A stretch of DNA of 24,121 bases from Elusimicrobiota bacterium (lineage in GTDB: Bacteria > Elusimicrobiota > Elusimicrobia > Elusimicrobiales > Elusimicrobiaceae): assembly GCA_023393825.1 (NCBI GenBank), contig JAEXBW010000051.1, forward strand, positions 1 through 24,121, in the 5' to 3' direction. The notes under the pieces are model-generated. The model saw nothing but the letters and a program-made list of their open reading frames with translations. It ran no database searches and was not told where the DNA came from. Each line of letters opens with the position of its first letter. The first letter of the stretch is position 1. Of the stretch, positions 1 through 6,948 are shown one piece after another. Position numbers and translations under genes: made by a program.

Positions 1-2072
1 TAATCGCGCTTGTCAAAATAAGCGCCCGTCTGCCAGTCGGACCCTTCAAAATATTTGTAAGAGCCTTTCTCTTTGGCAAGTTCGTTGCTGGCCTGCACGG
101 CAAAATAGTTTATATTTTCCATCACTTCGTTTACAAAATCCAAATGTTTCTGGCTCTCCCACTTTATGCTGCGCTTTGCAAGCATATGGTGGTAGCCGCT
201 TATGCCAAGCCCGATAGAGCGGTATTTGCTGTTTGTAATCTGCGCGTACGGGACGGGGTAAAAGTTAAGGTCTATCACATTGTCCAAAGCGCGCACGACG
301 GTGTGGATAATTTCTTTAAGTTCGGCAGAATCTTCCACCTTAATATTGCCCAGCACCAGCGAGGCTAAATTGCACACCACAAAATCGCCCGCCAAGGCTT
401 CCGTAACAACAACTTCGCCTTCGGGTGTGTTTACCACTTTGGTGGGTTTTGCTTTAATTTCGCTCATATTTTGGGCGATTTCCGTGCAAAGGTTGGAGGA
501 GTAAATAACGCCTTTATGCCCGTTGGGGTTGGCGGCGTTGACGGCATCGCGGAAGAAGGTAAACGGCGTGCCTGTTTCCGTAACGCTTTTTATTATAAGG
601 CGTACTAAATCTTTAACTTTTATAAGGCGTTTTTCTATGCGAGGGTCTTCCACACAGTCTAAATATTTCTGTTTCCAGTCGTCGCCAAAGCTGTCTTCCA
701 AGGCATAACCCTTAACTTTAAGAATTTCATGCGGACACATAAGATACCAATCCGCATCTATATTTGTGTCCACAAGGTGCCAAAAATAATCGGGATAGCA
801 CACCCCGGGGAAGACGTCGTGCGCTTTAAGCCTGTCGTCGCCGTTATTGGTCCTAAGCTGCAAAAATTCGGGTAAATCTTTATGCCACGCGTCTAAGTAA
901 ACCGCAACGGAGCCTTGCCTTACGCCAAGTTGGTCCACGGCAACGGCGGTATCATTGGCAAGCTTTATCCAGCGGATAACGCCGCCCGCCACGCCCGCAA
1001 ACCCGCGAATGTCGGACCCTGTGGCCCTAACCTTTCCAAAGTACATACCCATACCGCCGCCAAATTTGGAAACTTTGGCAAAGTTATCAATACTGCGGTA
1101 AATACCGTCTAAGGAATCAGGCACGGTGTCAATAAAGCAGGACGATAACTGATGGTACGGCTTTCTGGCGTTGGACATTGTGGGGGTGGCAAGCGTAACC
1201 TGCAATTTGCTGATGATATTATAAATTTTCTCCGCCCACAGCAGTTTATTTTGGCCTTCGGGCATGGCAAGGTGCATGGCGATTGCCATAAACATTTCCT
1301 GCGGTTTTTCCAACACAATTCCCTCGCCCGTGCGAATAAGATAGCGTTTTATAACAAGGTCTAATGCGCTGTAAGTAAAAAGATTGTCGCGCGTAAAATC
1401 CATTTTATGCTCAAGGGCGTAAACATCTTGCTCGGTATAGTTTTGCAAGATATATTTGCCCAAAAGATTTTGACTTTCAAGATATTTAAGTTTTTGGTAA
1501 AAACCGTTTATTTTAAGACGGGCGGCGTGGCTGTCAATCTTGGCATTATTTACGGCGTTTAGCAGGCGGGCAGCAATAAACTCCCACTTGGGCGCGTCTT
1601 TAGAGGTTAACTCCACCGCGGCCTTAATTAAATGTTTTTCCTGCTCAACTTGCGGCAGGTCTATGGCGGTAAAAGCTAAGAATTTTTGGAATAAAAGGTC
1701 CAGCGTGTATTGCGGCTGGGTAAAATCTTCCTTAACGCCTTCAAGCACTTCCAAAATTGCGGGGGATTTTATGTATTTTGCAAATTCTTCCAGCTGTTTA
1801 CGGGCGGCCTCGTGCTGGGCGCGGTATTTAATGTAGTTTTTGGCAACGTCGTAATGGCCCGCGCTCATAAGGTGGCGTTCCACAATATCCTGTATTTCTT
1901 CTACGGAAATCTGTTCTTTTGTGGTAATTTCTGCGGTAACTTCGGCCAGTATTTTTTGTATTTGGGCGGTAAAATCCTGCTCGCTTACGCTTTTGAAAGC
2001 TAATGTAATGGCATTTTCTATTCTATGGGGGTTAAAAGCGGTAATTTGTCCATCTCTCTTGATTATTTTCAT
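1..2072 (-). CDS. nrdA: Ribonucleoside-diphosphate reductase, class I large (alpha) subunit, 3' end outside window
   Basis: Reduces ribonucleotides to deoxyribonucleotides in the cytoplasm; class I enzymes need a separate radical-generating beta subunit (NrdB), which is not in view. Translating the minus strand from ATG 2072 gives about 690 residues, open to the window edge. The N-terminus (MKIIKRDGQITAFNP) is an ATP-cone allosteric domain. Catalytic landmarks are C312 in SSCFI, the radical-site motif N527-L-C529-T-E531, and C567 in VVCNLASL. C312 and C567 match the active-site redox pair and C529 the thiyl radical Cys, with Asn and Glu helpers. The NxCxE arrangement argues for class I rather than anaerobic class III. 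The C-terminal Cys pair would lie beyond the left edge. The start is supported by AGAGG at 2085-2081, 8 nt upstream, and a TATAAA -10-like box at 2105-2100. Confidence 0.93.
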   Translation of the reverse strand, partial: MKIIKRDGQITAFNPHRIENAITLAFKSVSEQDFTAQIQKILAEVTAEITTKEQISVEEIQDIVERHLMSAGHYDVAKNYIKYRAQHEAARKQLEEFAKYIKSPAILEVLEGVKEDFTQPQYTLDLLFQKFLAFTAIDLPQVEQEKHLIKAAVELTSKDAPKWEFIAARLLNAVNNAKIDSHAARLKINGFYQKLKYLESQNLLGKYILQNYTEQDVYALEHKMDFTRDNLFTYSALDLVIKRYLIRTGEGIVLEKPQEMFMAIAMHLAMPEGQNKLLWAEKIYNIISKLQVTLATPTMSNARKPYHQLSSCFIDTVPDSLDGIYRSIDNFAKVSKFGGGMGMYFGKVRATGSDIRGFAGVAGGVIRWIKLANDTAVAVDQLGVRQGSVAVYLDAWHKDLPEFLQLRTNNGDDRLKAHDVFPGVCYPDYFWHLVDTNIDADWYLMCPHEILKVKGYALEDSFGDDWKQKYLDCVEDPRIEKRLIKVKDLVRLIIKSVTETGTPFTFFRDAVNAANPNGHKGVIYSSNLCTEIAQNMSEIKAKPTKVVNTPEGEVVVTEALAGDFVVCNLASLVLGNIKVEDSAELKEIIHTVVRALDNVIDLNFYPVPYAQITNSKYRSIGLGISGYHHMLAKRSIKWESQKHLDFVNEVMENINYFAVQASNELAKEKGSYKYFEGSDWQTGAYFDKRD

Positions 2073-2320
2073 ACAAAGCACCTCTGGCCTTAACAGGCAT
2101 TTATAACCCCGCGCAAAAGGGGGGTTTAAATAGTTTACAAAAAATTTACGGCAGGTACATTTTACGAGGAAAAATGACAAAACCCACCCCGTCCGCCTAA
2201 CTTTTTGCCGTCTAAGGTTTTGCAGTTTCTTGCCGTCCGCCAAAATTGCCTGATTTAACTAATGCCGTCCGCCGCAGAACAAATTCGTAGGCAGCACGCG
2301 TGGATTTTCAGATTTTGAGT

Positions 2321-2408
2321 AAATTTTGATTTTATTCTAAGCGCGAAGTATAAAAAGTACGGGAGCGGAGCGACTCTCGATACTTTAGCGAAGAAAAAAT
2401 TAAAATTT
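2321..2408. repeat. 88-bp imperfect palindrome (possible cruciform or mobile repeat)
   Basis: The left arm (about 2321-2351, beginning AAATTTTGATTTT) is the imperfect reverse complement of the right arm (about 2379-2408, ending AAAATT then T), with a few mismatches and a 2-nt length difference. Between them a second stem pairs CGGGAG (2360-2365) with CTCTCG (2374-2379) around an 8-nt loop. Transcribed, it would fold into one long hairpin. It lacks a T-tract matching terminator geometry. It could be a miniature inverted-repeat element, an intergenic repeat family or a recombination site; no second copy was noticed in this window. Confidence 0.6.
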
Positions 2409-2465
2409 GCCACAATATGGAAATTTGCTAGCCTTAAATAACGATACAGAACAAAACGCCGTTAA

Positions 2466-2494
2466 TTGACAAAATGGTCTATTTTTAATATAGT
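2466..2494 (+). promoter_or_regulatory. Sigma70-type promoter for the phage-like cassette
   Basis: TTGACA (2466-2471), a 17-bp spacer, then TATAGT (2489-2494). This is the closest match to the bacterial housekeeping promoter consensus that I saw in the window. The predicted start is near 2501, giving a leader of about 66 nt before ATG 2567. Confidence 0.7.
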
Positions 2495-2521
2495 AAATAT
2501 GTTGGGTCTGCCGTCCTAAAA

Positions 2522-2554
2522 CATCATGCAAAGCCTTTTGCCTGATGCTTTTTT
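2522..2554 (+). terminator. Terminator-like hairpin in the leader of the 2567 gene
   Basis: CATCA (2522-2526) pairs with TGATG (2543-2547), and GCAAA (2528-2532) pairs with TTTGC (2537-2541), with one mismatch between the stems and a 4-nt loop. The hairpin is followed by C and six T (2549-2554). It sits between the predicted start near 2501 and the SD-like AAAGG (2555-2559) of the next gene. It may be an attenuator, or may end a small RNA of about 54 nt. Confidence 0.55.
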
Positions 2555-2566
2555 AAAGGCAACCCG

Positions 2567-2872
2567 ATGATAATAACAGACAACACCAAAAACCCCGCAG
2601 TAAACAAATCCATAAACTTAAAAGATTTAGCCCAATACTCCAACGGCAGGACGGACTGCGCCCAAGTAATCGCCAGCGGCACAATAAGCGCGGGCAGCGT
2701 AAAGCTTACCGTAAGCCAGGATAATGCAACATTTTACCCGCTTAACGACGAATACGGCGCGCAAATCACCCTTACCGCAGGCGTACCCGTTTACCTTAAA
2801 TTCGCCAATCTTTATATTAAGTGCGACCTTAGCGGCGTAACCTCCGCCGACTTGAAAGTTTATATCCAATAA
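2567..2872 (+). CDS. Small phage-structural-like protein (hypothetical)
   Basis: This 101-residue protein has no signal peptide or membrane segment. The second half reads as a compact beta-domain: a segment resembling a measured-value sandwich (KLTVSQDNATFYPLNDEYG), a glycine/threonine turn (TLTAGVPVYLKF), then CDLSGVTSADLKVYIQ. This pattern is familiar from small beta-rich proteins in phage tail and capsid-decoration regions, but I cannot name a family. It is first of three tightly spaced plus-strand genes (11 nt and 9 nt gaps), behind a strong promoter and a terminator-like hairpin. The start is weakly supported by AAAGG 7 nt upstream. Function is unknown; co-expression with the 399-residue protein is inferred from spacing. 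Confidence 0.7.
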   Translation: MIITDNTKNPAVNKSINLKDLAQYSNGRTDCAQVIASGTISAGSVKLTVSQDNATFYPLNDEYGAQITLTAGVPVYLKFANLYIKCDLSGVTSADLKVYIQ

Positions 2873-2883
2873 GGGGGAAGCTA

Positions 2884-4083
2884 ATGCTTAAACCTTTTCT
2901 AAGAGATTTTAATAAAAGTTTTCTGCTTGATTTTGGCGGAGATTTAGGCGGCCGCAGATTTTTAAAACCTACGGATTGGCCCGATATAAAAACAAGCACA
3001 AAGTGTATTGCTATGCTTGTTGCAAACGTTGGCGGCGCGTATCCCAAAATAGGTTTTATTGTTAACGCGGTCGGCGGATATAGTGTGTACATTGATGGCG
3101 TTAAACTGGGGGATTATGCAAGCGGCGCGCAGTGTAGTATTGACTGGACAGCATACTCTGCTACGCCCGGCTATGCAATAACTTATCCCGCTACAGCAAC
3201 AGCGCATATTGTGGAAATTGAAACGGTAACGGCGGGTTGTACCGTGACAAAATTTACCTTGCAGCGCGTTGCGGCAAGCGGATATGAAAGCCAAGGTTTA
3301 TTATGGGCGCATTTTAATGTGGATAATCCCATAGACCTTTACCACGCTTTCTTTTGGTATAACCAATACACCTGCCCGCTGATAGAAGCTATAACCGCCA
3401 AAAACAATACGCTTTACCCTTTGGGGTTAAGCGCGTCTTTCAGTTCCGCGGCGGATTATCCGTCCTTCAAATATCTGCCTGTACTGGATATGCAAAACGC
3501 GGCCGTTGCCACAGCGCTGGTTGTTATGCAAGTCGGCTCTGTGCGGGAAGTTGTGGTTAAAAATATAACCACGGCAATAACGTCCCTGCAAGGTATGTTT
3601 CAGTATAATACCGCCCTTAAATCAGCAAGATTTATTAATTGCAATTTTAGCGCGGTAACAAACTGGTCCGCCCTGCACAGGGATAACCGCGCCCTTGTTG
3701 TATTGCCCGCGCAATACAGCTACGCGGCCGCAACGGATATGACGGATTTTATTACCAATGCCACCGCTTTAAACGATACCGCGCTTGATGTTTCCGCCGC
3801 AACAGGCCTTACAAAGATAGGTTGCTACGGCACGGCCGCATATCCTATGCGCGGGTTTAAAAGGCTTAAGGTTTCCGCCTCCGCGCCGTTTAGCGGGGCC
3901 GCGCCGCAGATAAACGTTGGATATACGGGTATGGACAGGGCCGCTTTGGTGGCTTTGTTTAACAGTTTGCCTACTGTAAGCGGCGGGCAGGTTTGCATTA
4001 TAACGGGCGCAAGCGGTGCCGCCGCCCTTAACTCTGCCGATATACAAATTGCCACAAACAAAGGCTGGACGATAACCGCCTAG
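2884..4083 (+). CDS. BspA-like / phage-appendage-like surface protein
   Basis: The 399-residue protein starts at ATG 2884 behind the strong SD AGGGGGAAG. Residues 30-130 (from KPTDWPDI through GGYSVYIDGVKLGDYASG) resemble the N-terminal beta-domain of phage tail-fibre-like proteins, which often carry a DW motif and a YTVDWGDG/NYASG segment. Residues 220-320 form a degenerate leucine-rich array of the BspA/DUF285 kind (MFQYNTAL, FINCNFSAVTNW). The C-terminus is a characteristic cap: GYTGMDRAALVALFNSLP, an ITG turn, then IQIATNKGWTITA. No signal peptide is visible, which fits a phage-type structural protein better than a secreted adhesin. A binding or adhesion role is inferred from the fold type; the ligand is unknown. 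It is the middle gene of a three-gene cassette. Confidence 0.65.
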   Translation: MLKPFLRDFNKSFLLDFGGDLGGRRFLKPTDWPDIKTSTKCIAMLVANVGGAYPKIGFIVNAVGGYSVYIDGVKLGDYASGAQCSIDWTAYSATPGYAITYPATATAHIVEIETVTAGCTVTKFTLQRVAASGYESQGLLWAHFNVDNPIDLYHAFFWYNQYTCPLIEAITAKNNTLYPLGLSASFSSAADYPSFKYLPVLDMQNAAVATALVVMQVGSVREVVVKNITTAITSLQGMFQYNTALKSARFINCNFSAVTNWSALHRDNRALVVLPAQYSYAAATDMTDFITNATALNDTALDVSAATGLTKIGCYGTAAYPMRGFKRLKVSASAPFSGAAPQINVGYTGMDRAALVALFNSLPTVSGGQVCIITGASGAAALNSADIQIATNKGWTITA

Positions 4084-4092
4084 GAGAATCTT

Positions 4093-4278
4093 ATGTACTT
4101 TAAATTATTTGAAGCTGAAGACGGGGAATATACAAACGCGCAAGGCAAAACCTGCACGCTTATATCCTGCTCCGCTGCTTATACTCCCGATGGGCTAAAC
4201 GAAGGTTGGCTCTATTACCCTTCGCTAAAAGCTGCCTTAAAAGCTTTTGCCATAAAGTTAAACCCTGCGGCACAATAA
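4093..4278 (+). CDS. Small hypothetical protein, third gene of the cassette
   Basis: A 61-residue protein begins at ATG 4093, 9 nt after the preceding stop, with AGGAGA as a good SD, so it is very likely translated with the upstream gene. It is soluble-looking, acidic at the N-terminus (FEAEDGEYTNAQGKTC) and amphipathic at the end (LKAALKAFAIKLNP), with two Cys. I do not recognise a family. By position it could be a chaperone or partner of the surface or tail-like protein, but that is conjecture. Confidence 0.6.
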   Translation: MYFKLFEAEDGEYTNAQGKTCTLISCSAAYTPDGLNEGWLYYPSLKAALKAFAIKLNPAAQ

Positions 4279-4302
4279 CCCGCCGACAACCGCTAAAAAC
4301 AA

Positions 4303-4330
4303 CAAGCCCCCGCTTATTAACGGGGGCTTG
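4303..4330 (-). terminator. Intrinsic terminator of the GH15-like gene
   Basis: A perfect 10-bp stem (CAAGCCCCCG at 4303-4312, CGGGGGCTTG at 4321-4330) surrounds an 8-nt loop. On the minus strand it is followed by TTGTTTTTAGC, a good T-rich tail 23 nt past the stop at 4353. On the plus strand there is no T-run, so termination of the 2567-4278 cassette here is less certain. Confidence 0.8.
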
Positions 4331-4352
4331 CTGCGTATAACAAAGATAAAAC

Positions 4353-6272
4353 TTATAAACCCAAACTTTCTATGGTTTTTAAATCTTTCTCAAAGCGGAC
4401 AAAAGATTCTTTGGCATTAGCCACGGTCCACGCAAGCGGGGTATGCGCGCCGACTATAAAACCAAAAGAATTTTGCCCTTTAGTGGCTATCGTTACCGCT
4501 TCAAAAGCTTCGGGGAAGGTCCATTTTTGGCCTTCAAAACCGTTTGCGGTAATATAATCCTGCGCGGGGGTTATGCCCGCAAGCGTGTAGATTATATACT
4601 TATTTTCCGTTTCCCAAATTCTCTTTATAAGGCCCTTCATTTCCTCGTCATTGGGGTTTTGCTTGTAATAGGCGGCAGCTTCCTCTAACATTCTGGAGCA
4701 GGCAATCGCGCCCATCGGCACGGGCAGCAGCCATTGCGCTTCGTACCCTTCAAGCAAGAGGGAATTTCTGAGTTCGTAATAACCCTCCTCGCTGGTATCG
4801 GCGGAGCCAAAACGTATGTCGGAAGCGTTGGGCAGCATAACCTTACCGTAATTTGATATGGCGGACATAAAGTTGAAGTTGGTAGATAAATAACTGTCGC
4901 CGGGGTATCTTTGCATAGCAAACTGTTTTAGCAATTTAGCGGCGGTTAAGTCCAAAAGGTTAAGCCTCTTTTTAATATCTTCCTTCGGGTTATCGTCCAG
5001 CTTGGCATAAGCCGCCGTGAATACGGAGGAAGCATCTCTTTCCCTTAAGGCGTTTTCCGCAGGGTAATAACTTCTTACCGCAGTCCAGCCCTTGGCAATA
5101 AGATTATCTATATATTCTTTACTTACTTCCGTGCCAAAAACAGTTTTTAAATGCGCGTTTAAGGCAGCTCTTACTTGCTGAATATCTTTATTGTTATTGT
5201 ATTTTTCGTTAAACAAAAGGTCGGAAAGCGCTTCGTAACCTCTGGTTATGGCGGTGGCGTCCCACATAGATTTTTCAAAGGGGACTTCTTCCCAATTACC
5301 GTTTTGTTTGGTTTTGCCGTCGTAAAATTTAATCACGTCAAAATATTTGGCAAGGTAAGCTATGGACTGCAAAACATCATCAAACTTAGCTTCTTTAATA
5401 TCAGCCGAGGGGAAACCGTAGGCTTGTTTGTAATACACGCCGTCGGCAATAGCCTGGCTGAAACGCCACAGGGCCATACCGTGCGATTCCAGTCTGCGTC
5501 TGTTAAAGTTTGCGTCAATCTCCAAACTGTCGCCTTGGAAAAGGTGTGCTATCCCGTCCAGCTTGCCGCCATTATGGTAAACGGAAGGGTCTTTTGAAAT
5601 CTTTTCAAACATATCTTTTTGTGTAAGGTATATCTTGGCTAAAGTGTAATAAGCCTTAGAAGATACTTCAGGCTTAACGTATTTAAGCAGATTGTTTGTA
5701 ACCCACAAGGTATCGCTGTACCATATCATAGAACCCATAAAAACATTGGCTTCCGCGTCCACGCCCGATGTTTTTACAAGCCCGTCCTTTGTAACCGATA
5801 CCTTAAATGTATCTTTAGCGTTAAGCTTGTTGTATATTTTTTCAAAACCTTTTTTGCTTAGTATTCCGCGCCTGTCTATATTCTGCGCCAATACATCGGC
5901 AACCATATCATTGTGGGCAAAAACATAGCCGTCTTTATACATAACTGCCTTTATATGTTTTTGGTATTTTGTGCCTTCGGCTATGGTTTTAAAACCTTTC
6001 TTCATTAAATCTTTATATTCGGCAGAGCCGTCCTTAACTATAGCGGCAGCGTAGGCCTGCGCGTCCTGCTCGGTGTAGTTAAAAACATTAATTAATACAT
6101 TTTTTATATTCTTCTCGTCAAAATCTTTATACGCCTTGGTAAGATACGAAACCTTACTCTTATCCGTCTGTTTCGTTTCAAGGTAATTATAAACTTTATT
6201 ACCTTTAAAAGCGCTAAGCACAAGAAAAGAAGCCAGCGCGATAACTGCTATCTTTATATTTCTTCTAAGCAT
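4353..6272 (-). CDS. Secreted or anchored GH15-family (glucoamylase-like) glycosidase
   Basis: The 639-residue protein has an N-terminal hydrophobic segment (residues 8-21, AVIALASFLVLSAF), so it is exported or anchored in the inner membrane. The rest fits an alpha/alpha-toroid of the GH15 type. NGNWEEVPF (W327-E328-E329) matches the glucoamylase acid-catalyst motif WEE; QRYPGDSY (454-461) matches the RYPED segment; WTFPEAFEA (584-592) matches the PEQF motif carrying the catalytic base (E588 here); AHTPLAWTVA (609-618) matches the conserved TPLxWSHA end. Family members hydrolyse alpha-glucosidic bonds or related linkages; the substrate here is not determinable. It is monocistronic, with SD GGAGG 7 nt upstream of ATG 6272, a TATAAT-like -10 at 6328-6323 and its own terminator. 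The identification is motif-based; another six-hairpin glycosidase family is possible. Confidence 0.65.
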   Translation of the reverse strand: MLRRNIKIAVIALASFLVLSAFKGNKVYNYLETKQTDKSKVSYLTKAYKDFDEKNIKNVLINVFNYTEQDAQAYAAAIVKDGSAEYKDLMKKGFKTIAEGTKYQKHIKAVMYKDGYVFAHNDMVADVLAQNIDRRGILSKKGFEKIYNKLNAKDTFKVSVTKDGLVKTSGVDAEANVFMGSMIWYSDTLWVTNNLLKYVKPEVSSKAYYTLAKIYLTQKDMFEKISKDPSVYHNGGKLDGIAHLFQGDSLEIDANFNRRRLESHGMALWRFSQAIADGVYYKQAYGFPSADIKEAKFDDVLQSIAYLAKYFDVIKFYDGKTKQNGNWEEVPFEKSMWDATAITRGYEALSDLLFNEKYNNNKDIQQVRAALNAHLKTVFGTEVSKEYIDNLIAKGWTAVRSYYPAENALRERDASSVFTAAYAKLDDNPKEDIKKRLNLLDLTAAKLLKQFAMQRYPGDSYLSTNFNFMSAISNYGKVMLPNASDIRFGSADTSEEGYYELRNSLLLEGYEAQWLLPVPMGAIACSRMLEEAAAYYKQNPNDEEMKGLIKRIWETENKYIIYTLAGITPAQDYITANGFEGQKWTFPEAFEAVTIATKGQNSFGFIVGAHTPLAWTVANAKESFVRFEKDLKTIESLGL

Positions 6273-6322
6273 TACAAAACCTCCGTTTGATATTTTTGCC
6301 GTACAAGTTGTCCCTTTTGGGA

Positions 6323-6328
6323 ATTATA
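6323..6328 (-). promoter_or_regulatory. -10 box (TATAAT) upstream of the GH15-like gene
   Basis: A perfect TATAAT on the minus strand lies about 50 nt upstream of ATG 6272. No good -35 is seen at 17 bp upstream. The predicted leader contains a small TCCC/GGGA hairpin (6311-6322). Confidence 0.4.
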
Positions 6329-6451
6329 TAAAAAACAATACGCTTTTAAGCGGATTTTGGAAGATAACCGTCTAATGCCAACGCCCCAAAAGCGGGCCGC
6401 GGCGGACAATAACATAATAAAGGGAAGAGGGGGAAGGCTTTGAAAGGTTTA

Positions 6452-6910
6452 TTAAATCTTATTTTCTTTTATTTTTTGGCCCAGCGCGTTTACGCCGTGT
6501 TTTATAAGCAGGGCAATACGCTCAAAGCCGCGGCCCGTCTGCGCAATAGGATCGGGCATATCGGCGGGGGTGGCAAGGGTATAATCCAAAAATAAATGTA
6601 TTTTACTTATGTGTTGCGGGTATTTATCGTGCAGAACATCAACTTGCGGTGCCGTCATTGCAAGCACTAAAGAACTGCTGTCTATGTCTTCTTTACCAAC
6701 CAGCGCGGGGGTATGCGGGCCGCTTATAATACCGTTTGCCGCCAAAAAATCTTTTATCTTCTGCGGCACGATAAAATAAGACTGCGCCATAATTCCGCGG
6801 GATATAACCTCTACATCTTTAATCCCGTTTTTAAGGCAGTAGTCTTTAAGCAGTTCCTGCGCCAAATAGCTGCGGCATACATTAGCCGTGCAGATAAAAC
6901 ATATTTTCAT
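6452..6910 (-). CDS. Low-molecular-weight protein-tyrosine phosphatase (Wzb-like)
   Basis: A 152-residue cytoplasmic phosphatase of the LMW-PTP/arsenate reductase fold. The P-loop CTANVCRS (C7, R13) fits CX5R with the family's Asn, and MPDP (D120-P121) supplies the general-acid Asp. In EPS loci such enzymes dephosphorylate the C-terminal Tyr cluster of the Wzc-type autokinase, which here is encoded at 9290-10993. I chose ATG 6910 because MKICFICTANVCRS aligns with the family's usual N-terminus; an ATG two residues upstream (6913) and a TTG at 6919 are alternatives. No SD is visible. The gene diverges from the O-antigen ligase gene across fewer than 40 bp. Confidence 0.88.
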   Translation of the reverse strand: MKICFICTANVCRSYLAQELLKDYCLKNGIKDVEVISRGIMAQSYFIVPQKIKDFLAANGIISGPHTPALVGKEDIDSSSLVLAMTAPQVDVLHDKYPQHISKIHLFLDYTLATPADMPDPIAQTGRGFERIALLIKHGVNALGQKIKENKI

Positions 6911-6948
6911 CATATACAAATATACTAAATTTTATAGAATTAATATGT

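Larger units (their letters stand above)
2073..2566. other. 494-bp intergenic region with repeats, palindrome and promoters
   Basis: I see no convincing gene here. From left to right it holds: the leader and -10-like box of nrdA, with an AACCCC/GGGGTT inverted repeat at 2105-2126 beside the -10; scattered copies of TGCCGTC(CGCC) at 2187-2275 and 2509-2519; an 88-bp imperfect palindrome at 2321-2408; a strong plus-strand promoter at 2466-2494; and a terminator-like hairpin at 2522-2554. I looked for an NrdR box by eye near nrdA and found no convincing pair. Confidence 0.6.

Noticed and set aside
2187..2519. CRISPR-like array
   Set aside because: Repeats are 7-12 bp with irregular gaps of about 19-245 bp, no cas genes are present, and the motif is degenerate.
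3769..4061. Minus-strand ORFs across the end of the surface-protein gene
   Set aside because: They are shadows of the plus-strand coding frame, which carries the conserved C-terminal cap and a good SD.
2884..4083. Diversity-generating retroelement target gene
   Set aside because: The C-terminus is not a C-type lectin fold, and no reverse transcriptase or template repeat is visible in the window.
5175..5597. 140-codon plus-strand ORF
   Set aside because: It lies wholly inside the GH15-like gene on the other strand, has no SD or recognisable domain, and the minus frame carries conserved motifs.
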